A stretch of DNA of 64,000 nt. Origin: an uncultured Sphingomonadaceae bacterium (GTDB lineage Bacteria; Pseudomonadota; Alphaproteobacteria; Sphingomonadales; Sphingomonadaceae). A program made the position numbers and the translations under genes. Below the pieces are notes generated by a model, which saw only the letters and a program-made list of their open reading frames with translations, had not been told where the DNA came from and ran no database searches. This document shows positions 18,022 through 27,319 of this stretch, piece by piece (the first letter of the stretch is position 1; the number at the start of each line of letters is the position of its first letter). The stretch is from assembly GCA_913060895.1 (NCBI GenBank), contig CAJXSN010000008.1, forward strand, positions 62,001 to 126,000, read 5' to 3'.

Positions 18022-19299
18022 TTATCTTCCGGTTGCGCGGGGGATCGCGGTTGGTTGGACGGGGGGCTGAACGGGCGAAGCCGGAGAGGGTTTCCCGGCC
18101 GCGGAAAGGCCGACGGATGTACGGGCAGGAGCAGATACCGGTGCCGCGCCCGCTACAGGCCTTAGCGCTGGCTGGGCAGAGGACGAAACCTGTTCCTCCA
18201 CCTCATATGGGATTTCGATCAGGATGGAGAACCCGCCTTCGGGCGGAGAATGGATTTCGAACAGATGCTCGTCTCCATATGCCTGGCTGAGCCGGTCACG
18301 GATGTTGGGCAGGCCGACGCCGGTGGATACCGTGCCGCCCGTACCGGATAATTCGCGAGTCGATGGGCCGTCGGTTTGTTTGCCCTGCAGGCCCGGACCC
18401 GTATCGCTGATGATCAGTCGCAGCCGATCTGCCGCGCGATTGGCTCGCAGGGTGATTTTTGCCCCTTCTTCTTGCGGACCGACAGCGTATTTGATCGCGT
18501 TTTCGACCAACGGTTGTAACAGCATGGCCGGCAGACAGGCTGTGGCAGCCTCGTCCTCGATAACGAACTCGGTCCGCAGCCGGTCTTCGAACCGCATCCG
18601 TTCGATATCCAGATAAAGTTTGATAGTCGCGACTTCCTGCTCCACCGTTACCTTGCCGCCCGGATTGGTAATCAATGTATGGCGCAGGAAACTCGACAGG
18701 CGGGTCAGCATGGCATTGGCCGGGTCGGTTTGTTTCAGTAGCACTAAGGTGCTGATGGAATTCAATGTATTGAACAGGAAATGCGGGTTTAGCTGGTATC
18801 GTAGCATAGCCAGCTGTGCGGCCGTGGCCTGTGCTTCCAGACGTTCCAGCTGGTCTGCCTGTTGTTCTACCTGAAGGAAGAAATTGATCGCGTAATACAG
18901 CGCCGACCACGCCCCCAGCAGTGTCAGTGGATAGATTGAATACCCGATAAACAGTGTGGCAAATCCGGAGTTTTCCGGACGGGTTAGATCAATAACCCAT
19001 GTCTGAACGAAGGCGAACACCACCACGGCTATGGTCAACACAGCGGCGGTGGAGACCCACGTTACAACCGGCTTCTGGCCCAGCAACTGACGATAGATGG
19101 TCGAAAGGATCAGGCTGATCGACAGGCCGGTAATCGCCTCGATCAGAATGACCGCAAAAAACGACAATTCCTGCCCGCCGGCAAAGCCGGAGACGCCGCG
19201 CAGCAGGAATGCGCCTCCCCAGCCTGCAAATTGCAGGTTCCAGAAGGCACGGTTCTTGTTCTCGAAGAACCGCGTGGGTCGGAAGGGCAGTACCGCCAT
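18022..19299 (-). CDS. LytS-type sensor histidine kinase
   Basis: The 425-residue protein has four N-terminal transmembrane segments (about residues 25-145), a coiled coil (150-175), the phospho-acceptor histidine in RYQLNPHFLFNTLNSIS near residue 195, and an HATPase domain with LQPLVENAIKYA and DTGPGLQGK. The last 60 residues are a proline/alanine-rich tail. The paired response regulator follows by 3 bases. There is no recognisable extracellular sensor domain, so the signal is probably membrane-related. Confidence 0.94.
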   Translation of the reverse strand: MAVLPFRPTRFFENKNRAFWNLQFAGWGGAFLLRGVSGFAGGQELSFFAVILIEAITGLSISLILSTIYRQLLGQKPVVTWVSTAAVLTIAVVVFAFVQTWVIDLTRPENSGFATLFIGYSIYPLTLLGAWSALYYAINFFLQVEQQADQLERLEAQATAAQLAMLRYQLNPHFLFNTLNSISTLVLLKQTDPANAMLTRLSSFLRHTLITNPGGKVTVEQEVATIKLYLDIERMRFEDRLRTEFVIEDEAATACLPAMLLQPLVENAIKYAVGPQEEGAKITLRANRAADRLRLIISDTGPGLQGKQTDGPSTRELSGTGGTVSTGVGLPNIRDRLSQAYGDEHLFEIHSPPEGGFSILIEIPYEVEEQVSSSAQPALRPVAGAAPVSAPARTSVGLSAAGKPSPASPVQPPVQPTAIPRATGR

Positions 19300-19395
19300 A
19301 GATGCCGGTTATAGCGCACTTGCGGCGCCAAGTCAGACAGGTTTTGCGCGTTCGCCCCGTCTGTGGCACTTTGTATCCCTGCAAGGAGAGTGGTG

Positions 19396-20034
19396 ATGGG
19401 TGTTGAAGAGAGAAAAATCGAAGCGGAAACAGCGCACACAATGGCCGAGCACGGGGCGGCCCGTGCAGCTTTTACCGAGATGAAACAGAGCACGAAGGAA
19501 GACTGGGAGATTATCGGCGGCGAATACCGCGCTTTTGCCAGGGAGCTGCCCGACCGTGTGCTGGACCATCTTCGCCTACTGGACGGTGACTTTGGAGGAT
19601 TTCCGGTCGACCGGCTGGAGCATTCGCTGCAAACCGCGACTCGCGCCCATCGTGACGGACGCAGCGAACCTTATGTGGTGATGGCGCTGCTGCACGATAT
19701 CGGCGACACGCTGGGCAGTTATAACCACCCCGAAGTCGCGGCCTCTATTCTCAAGCCGTTTATCAGCGAGGAATTGCACTGGATTTGCCAGAATCACGGT
19801 GCGTTCCAAGGCTATTATTATTTTCACTATCTGGGCATGGACCAGAATGCGCGTGACGCGTTCAAGGACCACAAACATTACGAGGCGTGCCGCGAGTTTT
19901 GCGAGAAATACGACCAGTCCGCATTCGATCCTGAGTACAAGAGCGAATCGCTGGAGTTTTTCGAGCCGATGGTACGCCGCGTGATGGCCCGCCCGCTGGC
20001 CTCGGCGTACAATACTGCGATGGAGGACGCCTAA
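19396..20034 (+). CDS. HD-domain protein, possible diiron oxygenase type
   Basis: The protein is 212 residues from the ATG at 19396, which has an AAGGAGA site upstream. Candidate metal ligands are H76 (LEHSLQ), H100-D101 (LLHDIG), H111 (YNHPE), H134 (QNHGA) and D173 (KYDQ), the six-ligand arrangement of two-metal HD proteins. The LEHSLQTA motif resembles PhnZ and MIOX-type oxygenases rather than HD nucleotidases. The substrate is unknown and no phosphonate or inositol genes are nearby, so the oxygenase reading is inference. Confidence 0.8.
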   Translation: MGVEERKIEAETAHTMAEHGAARAAFTEMKQSTKEDWEIIGGEYRAFARELPDRVLDHLRLLDGDFGGFPVDRLEHSLQTATRAHRDGRSEPYVVMALLHDIGDTLGSYNHPEVAASILKPFISEELHWICQNHGAFQGYYYFHYLGMDQNARDAFKDHKHYEACREFCEKYDQSAFDPEYKSESLEFFEPMVRRVMARPLASAYNTAMEDA

Positions 20035-20055
20035 AAATGTCCAAGCATAACTGAA

Positions 20056-21033
20056 CTAGGGCTTTTGCGTTTCCACTTCGCGCCGGAAAAGGGTCTTCCA
20101 GTCGGCTGTGCCGTCCGCTTCCAAATGGGCGCGGACCAGTGCAGCCTCTGCTGCAATCATCTCCGCACGTTCGTCCCATCCATCGTGCGTGCGCTTGCGC
20201 AGCAGCCAGCCGCCGCTGTGATCGGGGCCCCAGGTCTGCATAAATCGTAACGCAGCTTCCGGCTCGAATCCGGCATTTGCGAGCAGCCAAGGGGCGAGCC
20301 GGTCGGCTTCGCGTTCCGTCGCGCGAACCAGCTTGCGCCCACGACCCTGTGCATCCAGCAGGGCACGGTGGCCAAGCACATTATGCGCCAGTTCATGCGC
20401 CATTACGGCCGCCAGTTCGGGGTCGTCATAGGCGAGACCGGGAAATTTGTTTCCGATCACAACCCGCTCGCCATCGGCCACAGCGCGTTTGCCGATCCCG
20501 CCGACTTCGAACCGTGTGGCGCAGGCGGGTGTGCCCTTCAACTCTACCGTGCGTCCGTTCTGCAGGCCCAGCGTCACAGATCCGTCTTTGTCCAGGGACT
20601 GATCGAGCAGAGCGTTGAGCTCGGTCATCCGCGACCATTTGCGCTTTTCCTCGAACGGTATGTCCGAAATTGCCGTGTCTTCGATAGAAGCTATGGTCAT
20701 GTCCGGTGTCAGCACGCCGACTGCAGGAGACCCGGGTACGACCACCTGCACCGCAATGTCGCCTGTCAGCCCCAGCGCGCTGCGCAGGCGGCCGTCCTCT
20801 TCGTAAACTGCAATGTCGTGCAGCATCAGGCCAAGGCTGGGACGGGTGACGGAGCAATAAGGGGCGTTGCCCGCCGCGAGTGTGTAGCCAAGTCGCTGGA
20901 TGCGGGCATCCTTGGCGCGCAGTTCGGAAAAGTCATCGGGCAGGTCAGCCGTGCCGGACGTAGTATTGCCCAGGGCAGCCACGTTGGCGAGTGCGGCCAC
21001 AGCCAGGGTGGAAACAAGGGCATGCAGCCGCAT
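20056..21033 (-). CDS. M48-like metallopeptidase with PDZ-like region
   Basis: The 325-residue exported protein has an N-terminal signal (residues 1-22), a middle part with VVVPGSPAVGVLTPDMTI that resembles a PDZ loop, and a C-terminal zinc protease domain with HELAHNVLGH (HExxH) and EREADRLAPW. It is probably a periplasmic protease. Its ATG overlaps the stop of the upstream DsbA-like gene (TAATG), so it is part of a three-gene envelope-maintenance run with that gene and the second M48 protease. Confidence 0.85.
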   Translation of the reverse strand: MRLHALVSTLAVAALANVAALGNTTSGTADLPDDFSELRAKDARIQRLGYTLAAGNAPYCSVTRPSLGLMLHDIAVYEEDGRLRSALGLTGDIAVQVVVPGSPAVGVLTPDMTIASIEDTAISDIPFEEKRKWSRMTELNALLDQSLDKDGSVTLGLQNGRTVELKGTPACATRFEVGGIGKRAVADGERVVIGNKFPGLAYDDPELAAVMAHELAHNVLGHRALLDAQGRGRKLVRATEREADRLAPWLLANAGFEPEAALRFMQTWGPDHSGGWLLRKRTHDGWDERAEMIAAEAALVRAHLEADGTADWKTLFRREVETQKP

Positions 21034-21743
21034 TAAGCGCCGTCCAGTGAGGTCTTTTCCAGCGCCACGGCCAGCTTTTCCTGCCCCACTGCACCTTCGA
21101 AAGTCTGTCCACCAGCCACCCAGCTGGGGGTTCCGCCAAAGCCGAGTTGCTGCGCAATAGCCTGGTTATTGGCCAGTTCCACGCTGACATCCTGTCCGGC
21201 GGCATCGGAGCGGGCGCGCTCCATATCGAGGCCCGCCATCTCGCCTGCGCGGATAATGGCTGCATTATCGCGGCTGTCCTGTTCGAACAGGGCTTTATGG
21301 AATGCAGCAAACTTGCCCTGTTTGGCCGCAGCCAAGGCCATACGGGCGGGCATTTCGCTGCCTTCGAAGATCGGCCATTCGCGTACCACGACGCGCACTT
21401 CGGGGTCGGCAGCAATCAGCGCGGCGACATGGCCGGTGCTGAGACGGCAATACCCGCAATTATAGTCGGAAAATTCTACCAGCGTTTTGGAGCCTTCCGG
21501 GTTGCCCAGAACTGCGCCGGCGAAGGGTTGCGAGACGGCGTCCCCCACGCTGGCCAGCCGTTTTTCGGAGTCCTGCTGTTGCAACGCTTCGGCCATTTGC
21601 GGCAGGATATCGGGATTTTCCAGCAGGTAGGAACGGGTCTGCCCCTCGCCCATGCTGGTCATCCCGTACAAAGCTGCTCCCCCGAAGCCCGCCAGTAAAG
21701 CTACTGCGCCCGACAGCGCCACTGTCCCCAACCGTCCTGTCAT
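21033..21743 (-). CDS. DsbA-like thioredoxin, DSBA/Com1 type
   Basis: The 236-residue protein has a signal or membrane anchor (residues 7-27), the thioredoxin active site C96-G-Y-C99 in DYNCGYCRLS, and the cis-proline GTPSW in the C-terminal part. Helical insertions fit the oxidoreductase of the DSBA family that catalyses disulfide formation or isomerisation in the periplasm. The ATG at 21743 is 4 bases from the stop of the upstream M48 gene, supporting an operon; an upstream frame would overlap that gene. Confidence 0.9.
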   Translation of the reverse strand: MTGRLGTVALSGAVALLAGFGGAALYGMTSMGEGQTRSYLLENPDILPQMAEALQQQDSEKRLASVGDAVSQPFAGAVLGNPEGSKTLVEFSDYNCGYCRLSTGHVAALIAADPEVRVVVREWPIFEGSEMPARMALAAAKQGKFAAFHKALFEQDSRDNAAIIRAGEMAGLDMERARSDAAGQDVSVELANNQAIAQQLGFGGTPSWVAGGQTFEGAVGQEKLAVALEKTSLDGA

Positions 21744-21747
21744 CAAA

Positions 21748-23103
21748 TCAGCTTTCGTCTCTGATGCGTTCCATCGCGGCGCGGGCCTGCAGGGTGATGT
21801 CCTGTGCGCGCAGCCAGTCAGCGGTTCCCTCTGGCAGGCTGGCCTCGGCGGACAATGCGCTCTGCAGGGCGCGGCCATAATCGCGATTAAGCACCTGTTG
21901 CTCTGCGGTGGCCAGCTGTGCCCGCGGCACATCGCCCTGCGCGGCATAGGTTTTGCCCAACTGGTACCACGCGAAGGGATTAAGCCTGTCGCGCGAGACA
22001 GCGGCTCGCAACACATTTTCGGCTTCGGGCAGATTGCTTTCGTCTTCGGTAGCGATCAGCGCATGGCCGAAAATGGAGGCAATCAGAGGCTGCGAATTGG
22101 TCAGCTCGGTTGCCTTGCGAAGCGGGGGGAGCGCTTCCTGCGCTCGGCCCGATTCGAGCAGGACCTGACCTTTCAGTTCAAGAAAATAGGGGTCTTCCGG
22201 GTCCAAAGCCAGCAGCGCATCGACTTCGGCCAGCGCCATGTCCATGCGCGAATCCTTATGATAGGCATAGGCTCTGGCATAATGTGCAGCGACATCTGTG
22301 CGGCTTTCGGGGAAGTTCGACAAGGTGCGGTTCGGCTCTGCCAGATAGCCTGACAGCTTGGCCTTGATCCGCATGAAACGCGCCTGCAACTGCGGATCGT
22401 CAGGCGTGTCCCAGGCCGGATCGGCGGTGTACACTTCGCGCAGACGAGCGATGCGATCACCGGACAGGGGGTGCGTGCGGCTGAACCCGGCCTCATCATC
22501 CTGACTGCGGCCGTAGCGGAACTCCTGATTCTGCAACTTGCCGAAGAATGTCAGCGAACCGCGGCCCGAAATCCCTGCATCCGAAAGGAATTGAGCGCCT
22601 GCCGCGTCGGCGCTGGATTCCTGCACGCGGGTAAAGGCAAGGAATTTGCCCAGCGCGGCACGCTGGCCCGCCATCACGGCGCCCATCGCGGCATCGCCTG
22701 CGCCAGCAGCAGCAGCGGCAACTGCGATAAGCAAGGACAGGATGGAAACGCCGGTGGCTCCTTTGGCTCCCTCATCGAAGCGGGTGATGTGCCCACCGGT
22801 GATGTGGCCGATTTCATGGGCGATCACGCCCTGTACTTCGTTGGCTGTGTCGGCTGCGTCGATCAGGCCGGAATGCAGATACACAACCTGCCCGCCGGCA
22901 ACAAAAGCGTTGATCGCCGGATCATTGACCAGCACGATATCGACATTGCCCGGCTCAAGCCCGGATGCCTCGACCAGCGGTGCGGCCATATCGCGCAGCA
23001 GCGCTTCTGTTTCGGCATCGCGCAGGATGGATTGCGCGAACAGGGGCTGGGTAGTGAAGGCAATCAGTGCGCAAAGCGCGACGATATTGGCTAGGATGCG
23101 CAT
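21748..23103 (-). CDS. BepA-like M48 protease with TPR repeats
   Basis: The 451-residue protein starts at the ATG at 23103, giving a clear signal peptide ending LFAQS. The M48 domain has HEIGHITGGH (zinc ligands), the membrane-side segment with AAAAGAG, and ESSADAAG as the distal glutamate. The C-terminal half has tetratricopeptide repeats (around residues 270-430). BepA proteases assist outer-membrane protein assembly and degrade stalled LptD in other bacteria; the same role is inferred here. Confidence 0.93.
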   Translation of the reverse strand: MRILANIVALCALIAFTTQPLFAQSILRDAETEALLRDMAAPLVEASGLEPGNVDIVLVNDPAINAFVAGGQVVYLHSGLIDAADTANEVQGVIAHEIGHITGGHITRFDEGAKGATGVSILSLLIAVAAAAAGAGDAAMGAVMAGQRAALGKFLAFTRVQESSADAAGAQFLSDAGISGRGSLTFFGKLQNQEFRYGRSQDDEAGFSRTHPLSGDRIARLREVYTADPAWDTPDDPQLQARFMRIKAKLSGYLAEPNRTLSNFPESRTDVAAHYARAYAYHKDSRMDMALAEVDALLALDPEDPYFLELKGQVLLESGRAQEALPPLRKATELTNSQPLIASIFGHALIATEDESNLPEAENVLRAAVSRDRLNPFAWYQLGKTYAAQGDVPRAQLATAEQQVLNRDYGRALQSALSAEASLPEGTADWLRAQDITLQARAAMERIRDES

Positions 23104-23113
23104 GGGAGCCAGT

Positions 23114-24076
23114 TTACTCGTTTTCGGGCTGAATGACGGCTGAAGGGAGGCCTGATTTTTCGTTCGGTGTAGCCTGTCCTGCTCCGATGACCGCATCCAG
23201 AAACTCGGCAATCTCTCGTTTGACCCTGCCGTTCTGTTCGAAGGGGCGAGCCAGTGCCATCACGATGGGGATATGGCCCATACCCGGGATGGTGGAGGTG
23301 CGGATCCGGCTGTCTGGCATGCCCGCCTGCACCAGAGCGGAGGCCAGAGCGGGGACATTGCGTGGGCGGACCGTGGTGTCTTCATCACCGGTCATCAGAA
23401 GCATGGGCGGCGCATCGGCGCGCGCGAACAAGATCGGCTGGGTGCTTTCCAGCGGATGGGCATGGCTGAACGCGGCCTTGGTCGAATCGCTGTCCAGCGG
23501 CAGGAAATCATACGGACCGGCAATGCCGACGACACCGTCGATCGTGTCTTTTCCCAGACCCTCTGCCGCCAGCCACTGCGGGTCCAGCGCCAGCATCACG
23601 GCGTTATAGGCCCCGGCGGAGTGACCGGTCACCGCGATGCGCGACGGATCGCCGCCATAGTCTGCGATATTGTCGTTCACCCAGCGCAGCGCCGCTGCTC
23701 CGTCCTGCAGCATGCCGGGAAACTTGCCGTCATCGCCTAGTCTGTATCCAGCCAGCACCAAGACATAGCCCAGCGGCGCAAAGTTGCGCGCGACATAGGC
23801 GTAGGGTTCGGGATCGCCGCTGCGCCAGCTGCCGCCGTGTATGAATACCATGACTGGCAGTTTGGCATGGGCAGGTATACCGGCCGCACGGTGAACGAAC
23901 AAACGCTGTTGCGAATGTTCGCCGAACGCCACCGGACCTGCCACCAGTTCGGCATTGGCACGAGTAAACAGCGCATCGGCGCGGTTCAGCGTCTGGACTG
24001 ACTGGGCAGTGATCGCCAGGTACCATGCACCCGCGCCCAGTGCCGCAAGGATCAATGCTGCAACAATCCAGTTCAT
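23114..24076 (-). CDS. Alpha/beta-hydrolase, esterase/lipase-like
   Basis: This hydrolase has an N-terminal membrane anchor (residues 3-22), the oxyanion HGGSW motif (80-84), the nucleophile S153 in GHSAG, and candidate acid and histidine residues in GDEDTTV and GMGHIP near the C-terminus. It resembles bacterial feruloyl-esterase or BD-FAE-type carboxylesterases. The start at 24076 (AAAGGA site) is preferred; an ATG at 24118 would overlap the neighbouring gene by 11 bases. The natural substrate is not evident. Confidence 0.88.
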   Translation of the reverse strand: MNWIVAALILAALGAGAWYLAITAQSVQTLNRADALFTRANAELVAGPVAFGEHSQQRLFVHRAAGIPAHAKLPVMVFIHGGSWRSGDPEPYAYVARNFAPLGYVLVLAGYRLGDDGKFPGMLQDGAAALRWVNDNIADYGGDPSRIAVTGHSAGAYNAVMLALDPQWLAAEGLGKDTIDGVVGIAGPYDFLPLDSDSTKAAFSHAHPLESTQPILFARADAPPMLLMTGDEDTTVRPRNVPALASALVQAGMPDSRIRTSTIPGMGHIPIVMALARPFEQNGRVKREIAEFLDAVIGAGQATPNEKSGLPSAVIQPENE

Positions 24077-24107
24077 CCGGCGATTCCTTTTCCCGTTTTT
24101 CCGGATT

Positions 24108-25223
24108 TCAGCCTGCATCGTTTTGCTTCTCGACGTTTCGCTTTTCGATAGTTTCTACGATCCGCGATGTGTCCCCTGCAGAGGAAAGCCCCGCCGCTTT
24201 GAGGAAGTCCTGCCCGATTTCATAAGTGTCGCCCAGCCATAAGGGAACACCGGCCCGCTCGATTGCCGCTTTTGCGGCGCGCTCCTCTGGCTGGGTAGCG
24301 CGCCCGACCGTTCGGATAAACACTGCTGCAATGCGACCGGGATGCTGTTCCACGATTTCGCCAAAGGCCAGTAGATCGCCCTGTGAATCGTCCCCGATCA
24401 GGGCAAAACGCAGGTCGGGATAGATTGCCAGAATATGACGGATGGCGTCTGTCTTGTGCGAGCCGTGGCTGCCCGAGCCGAATGTATCACGGTTCAGTCC
24501 CCAATCGCGCAGGAACAGAGGGCCTAGCGGCATGGTATGCAATCGCTGGAAGGCGGTCAGATAGCTGTAGAGGTTCCACGGGCTGGAGGAGACATAGAAA
24601 AACGGCCGATGCGTCGCCGGTATCCGGTCGCCTGTGTGGGTATCGCTCTTGCGCAAGACTTCCCCGCCGCCGAGCGAGGAGTAGAACACATCGGCGCCAG
24701 GAACGGCTATCCGCTCTTCCGGCATTTGCTGCAAGACCCGTCGCCAATTGCGCGCGACGCTGCGCAATCCGCCTGTAATGCCGGTTTCGATGATTGTGTC
24801 ATCGATGTCGGATATCACTGCCAGACCGGTGTCGCGGCCGGGGGCCAGAACATGGCCGTCGACGAAATGCCCGCGGCCATCATCGTTCCAGTGCAAGGCG
24901 ACCACTTCCCAGGTGGTCTGTTCCGGTAGGGGGCGTGCCCCGTCCAGAGCGACAGCGAAGCGAACATAGCCTTCTTTGTCGCTTTGCGCAGAGCAGATCT
25001 GTCTGCCTGTACCAGGGTGGTCGATTTCCAGTCGCACTTCCAGCCCTGCGACTTCGTGGGATGTGAATTGCGCGATCATGGTGCGCATGGCCTGCCAGCG
25101 GCCGCCCTTGGTAAAACTGGCTTTGCCAGAGCGCAGGGCCCGCGCCGTTAAAAACAGTCTGTCGGCAGTACGATAGCCGTAAAATGGTTGCACACGGACA
25201 GGGGCGGTGGGAAAAAACGGCAT
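24108..25223 (-). CDS. APP1-family phosphatidate phosphatase-like protein
   Basis: The 371-residue protein matches the DUF2183/APP1 family. The HAD-like active site DIDDT (139-143) is followed by FYVSSSPWNLY, HKTDAI and GDDSQGD, which are HAD motifs II-IV. Yeast App1 dephosphorylates phosphatidate; the bacterial substrate is not proven. An N-terminal beta-rich domain (residues 10-130) is usual for the family. A 14-base palindrome (25229-25242) sits just upstream of the start codon. Confidence 0.88.
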   Translation of the reverse strand: MPFFPTAPVRVQPFYGYRTADRLFLTARALRSGKASFTKGGRWQAMRTMIAQFTSHEVAGLEVRLEIDHPGTGRQICSAQSDKEGYVRFAVALDGARPLPEQTTWEVVALHWNDDGRGHFVDGHVLAPGRDTGLAVISDIDDTIIETGITGGLRSVARNWRRVLQQMPEERIAVPGADVFYSSLGGGEVLRKSDTHTGDRIPATHRPFFYVSSSPWNLYSYLTAFQRLHTMPLGPLFLRDWGLNRDTFGSGSHGSHKTDAIRHILAIYPDLRFALIGDDSQGDLLAFGEIVEQHPGRIAAVFIRTVGRATQPEERAAKAAIERAGVPLWLGDTYEIGQDFLKAAGLSSAGDTSRIVETIEKRNVEKQNDAG

Positions 25224-25228
25224 TTCGC

Positions 25229-25242
25229 ACGCGCTAGCGCGT
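25229..25242. repeat. Perfect 14-base palindrome before the APP1-like gene
   Basis: ACGCGCTAGCGCGT reads the same on both strands and ends 6 bases upstream of the APP1-like start codon. It could be an operator or, as RNA, a hairpin near the ribosome-binding site; chance is also possible in a GC-rich genome. Confidence 0.45.
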
Positions 25243-25331
25243 TAGGCGTCGACGGGATAGCCCGGTAAGAAATACTGTTTCGCCGTGCGCCGAAATGCCT
25301 GGCTGGGAGGTGTTCGGGAGGCGTGCGGATT

Positions 25332-27182
25332 TTAGCCGATCAGCTTGCGCGCGACCTGTTCGGTCAGTTTCACATCGTCTTCCACTTCGCCCACCAATAC
25401 AATGCTTCCATCGGGCAGACGGCGGATCATTACGACACCAAATTCGGAGCCTTCGCTGGCAATATCATCAAGCGGGGCATGATCTATGGCGCGCAGTTTT
25501 GCCGCCAGTGCCTCGCGGATTTCGCCCGGATCGGCCACCGGTTTGCCCGCTTCTTCGCGGCGCAGGCGGCGTTCGGCCTGAACAACACCCTTCAGCCCGC
25601 CGTCGGCGGCGGAAAGGTACGGGCCAAGCGATCCGCGATCCAGCTCCAGTCTGTGTGCATGAGACAGGACGGCGGCATATTCGGTCAGGCGGGTTTTGTC
25701 GTAATCGGAACCAAACACCAGTTTGATGACCGGCGTCATCGGTGCGCGGTCCTGAACGGACAGGCCATTGTCATTGACCAGTTCGGCAAAATCTTCCGGC
25801 GCTTCTTCGGCAGCAAGACTGACATCATAGGCGCGACCGACGGCGGCATAAAGCGCCGTGCGGCTGCGGTCCTCGCTGGTGCGTGCGGTCTGGGCCAGTT
25901 CCCGCGCTGCGGCGAGACAATCATACAGCCCTTGCGGATCGTTATCGCCATCGCCGGCGGTGATTGGCAGTTCGTCAGCCTGATAAGCATCCAAATCGCG
26001 CGGATCGTGTCGCGCTTCAGTGCTGGGTACGTCGATCATATCGGCGCCGAGTTCGGGGGCCATCTCTGTGCTAGCCGTATCTTCGCCATAACCGGACGGG
26101 ATGGCCGGTGCAGCAGAGGCATCTGTGTCGGCATCAATGTCCGGCACGGCGTCAAGGTCTGGCAGCAGAGAGCCGAAGGACCGCTTCTTTGTGCGTTCAC
26201 CCTTGGGCTTGATCAGGCTTGAAAGCGGGGTCGACCAATCGTCCGGGTTATCGCTGTCGGATGCCGCGTCCATGTCTGTCGTGTCGTCGGCATATTCGCC
26301 ATCGGCAAAGCGATCTTCGTCCGAACCGCCGGACAGCAGGCGCGCGGCCATGCTATCCGAGGCAGAGCCGGGTAAGGGTGCAGAGCCGCCGGTATCGGGT
26401 GTATAGGAGGTTTCTTCGCCGAAGCTGGGCATCGGCATGCCGGAAAGCGAAGCGTCGGCCGGATTGCTTTCGTCCGGAGCGGGTTCGTTGCCCGGGCCAT
26501 CGGCCCAGTCGGCAATGGGATCGTCGCTGTGATCGTGTGCGGAATCGCTTTCTTCGACATCCTTCGTAGCGGAATCGTCTAGTGCGGTGTCGATTTCGAG
26601 CAGCAGGGCATCGGTTGTGATCTGATCGGCCACTTCCTTCCAGTTGATAACACCGTAAATGAAATCGATGGTGTCATCATCGCTGGAAAATGGCAGCAAA
26701 ATACCACGATACAGCACGGTCGCGCCGCGCTGGTTCACAAATTCCGCTTCGAAACCTATCGGAGCCTTGTTGGCCAGAATTTGCATATAATGGTCGGTAA
26801 TGCGGCTTAGTAACGAGCGGCCGGGCACATCGCTCAGGGTCTCGATTTCGCCCGAAGCGTCACATTCGCCTGCCAGGCTTTCGCCGAGAAACGGCACGGC
26901 AGGGTTTTCGATACCGGAGGTGAAATCAAGCAGTACGCTGTAAGGGCCGAAATCGCCGAGTGTTTCGGGCTCCAGATCCTCGATACAGGGCAGGCTGCGG
27001 TCCTGCAGCATACTGGCCCAGAAATTATAGGCGCGCACCTGCATGCGCCGTTCGTCCTGGCCGACGGGCGACGGGGGCGGCTGGATATCCATGCCGTCAT
27101 CCTGCTCGTCCTGGCCGAAATCGTCGGCGTCGGTGTCATCATCCCAACCGGATAATCCGAATTTGCCGCGCAGCGTGTCCAT
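25332..27182 (-). CDS. PAS-domain protein with long acidic linker
   Basis: The 616-residue protein begins with a very acidic tail (residues 10-35), then a PAS-like domain of the PAS_5 type (residues 45-190: AYNFWASMLQDRSLPCIEDLEP, then RSLLSRITDHYMQIL). A long low-complexity segment rich in Asp, Ser and Gly (200-420) follows, and the C-terminus (425-616) is helical without a kinase, GGDEF or HTH signature. It may be a signalling adaptor. It is not in an operon; the next gene starts over 130 bases away. Confidence 0.85.
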   Translation of the reverse strand: MDTLRGKFGLSGWDDDTDADDFGQDEQDDGMDIQPPPSPVGQDERRMQVRAYNFWASMLQDRSLPCIEDLEPETLGDFGPYSVLLDFTSGIENPAVPFLGESLAGECDASGEIETLSDVPGRSLLSRITDHYMQILANKAPIGFEAEFVNQRGATVLYRGILLPFSSDDDTIDFIYGVINWKEVADQITTDALLLEIDTALDDSATKDVEESDSAHDHSDDPIADWADGPGNEPAPDESNPADASLSGMPMPSFGEETSYTPDTGGSAPLPGSASDSMAARLLSGGSDEDRFADGEYADDTTDMDAASDSDNPDDWSTPLSSLIKPKGERTKKRSFGSLLPDLDAVPDIDADTDASAAPAIPSGYGEDTASTEMAPELGADMIDVPSTEARHDPRDLDAYQADELPITAGDGDNDPQGLYDCLAAARELAQTARTSEDRSRTALYAAVGRAYDVSLAAEEAPEDFAELVNDNGLSVQDRAPMTPVIKLVFGSDYDKTRLTEYAAVLSHAHRLELDRGSLGPYLSAADGGLKGVVQAERRLRREEAGKPVADPGEIREALAAKLRAIDHAPLDDIASEGSEFGVVMIRRLPDGSIVLVGEVEDDVKLTEQVARKLIG

Positions 27183-27319
27183 GCTTCCTATGCCCCTGGC
27201 TTTAAACCTTATCGGCCCGTTTCCGGTACCTTGGTCACTACCAATGGCGGGGCATGGTAAACATACCGTTAAACCTGCTGCATACCAGCGGCAGAAATAC
27301 CGATGTTTTTACAGCCGGT

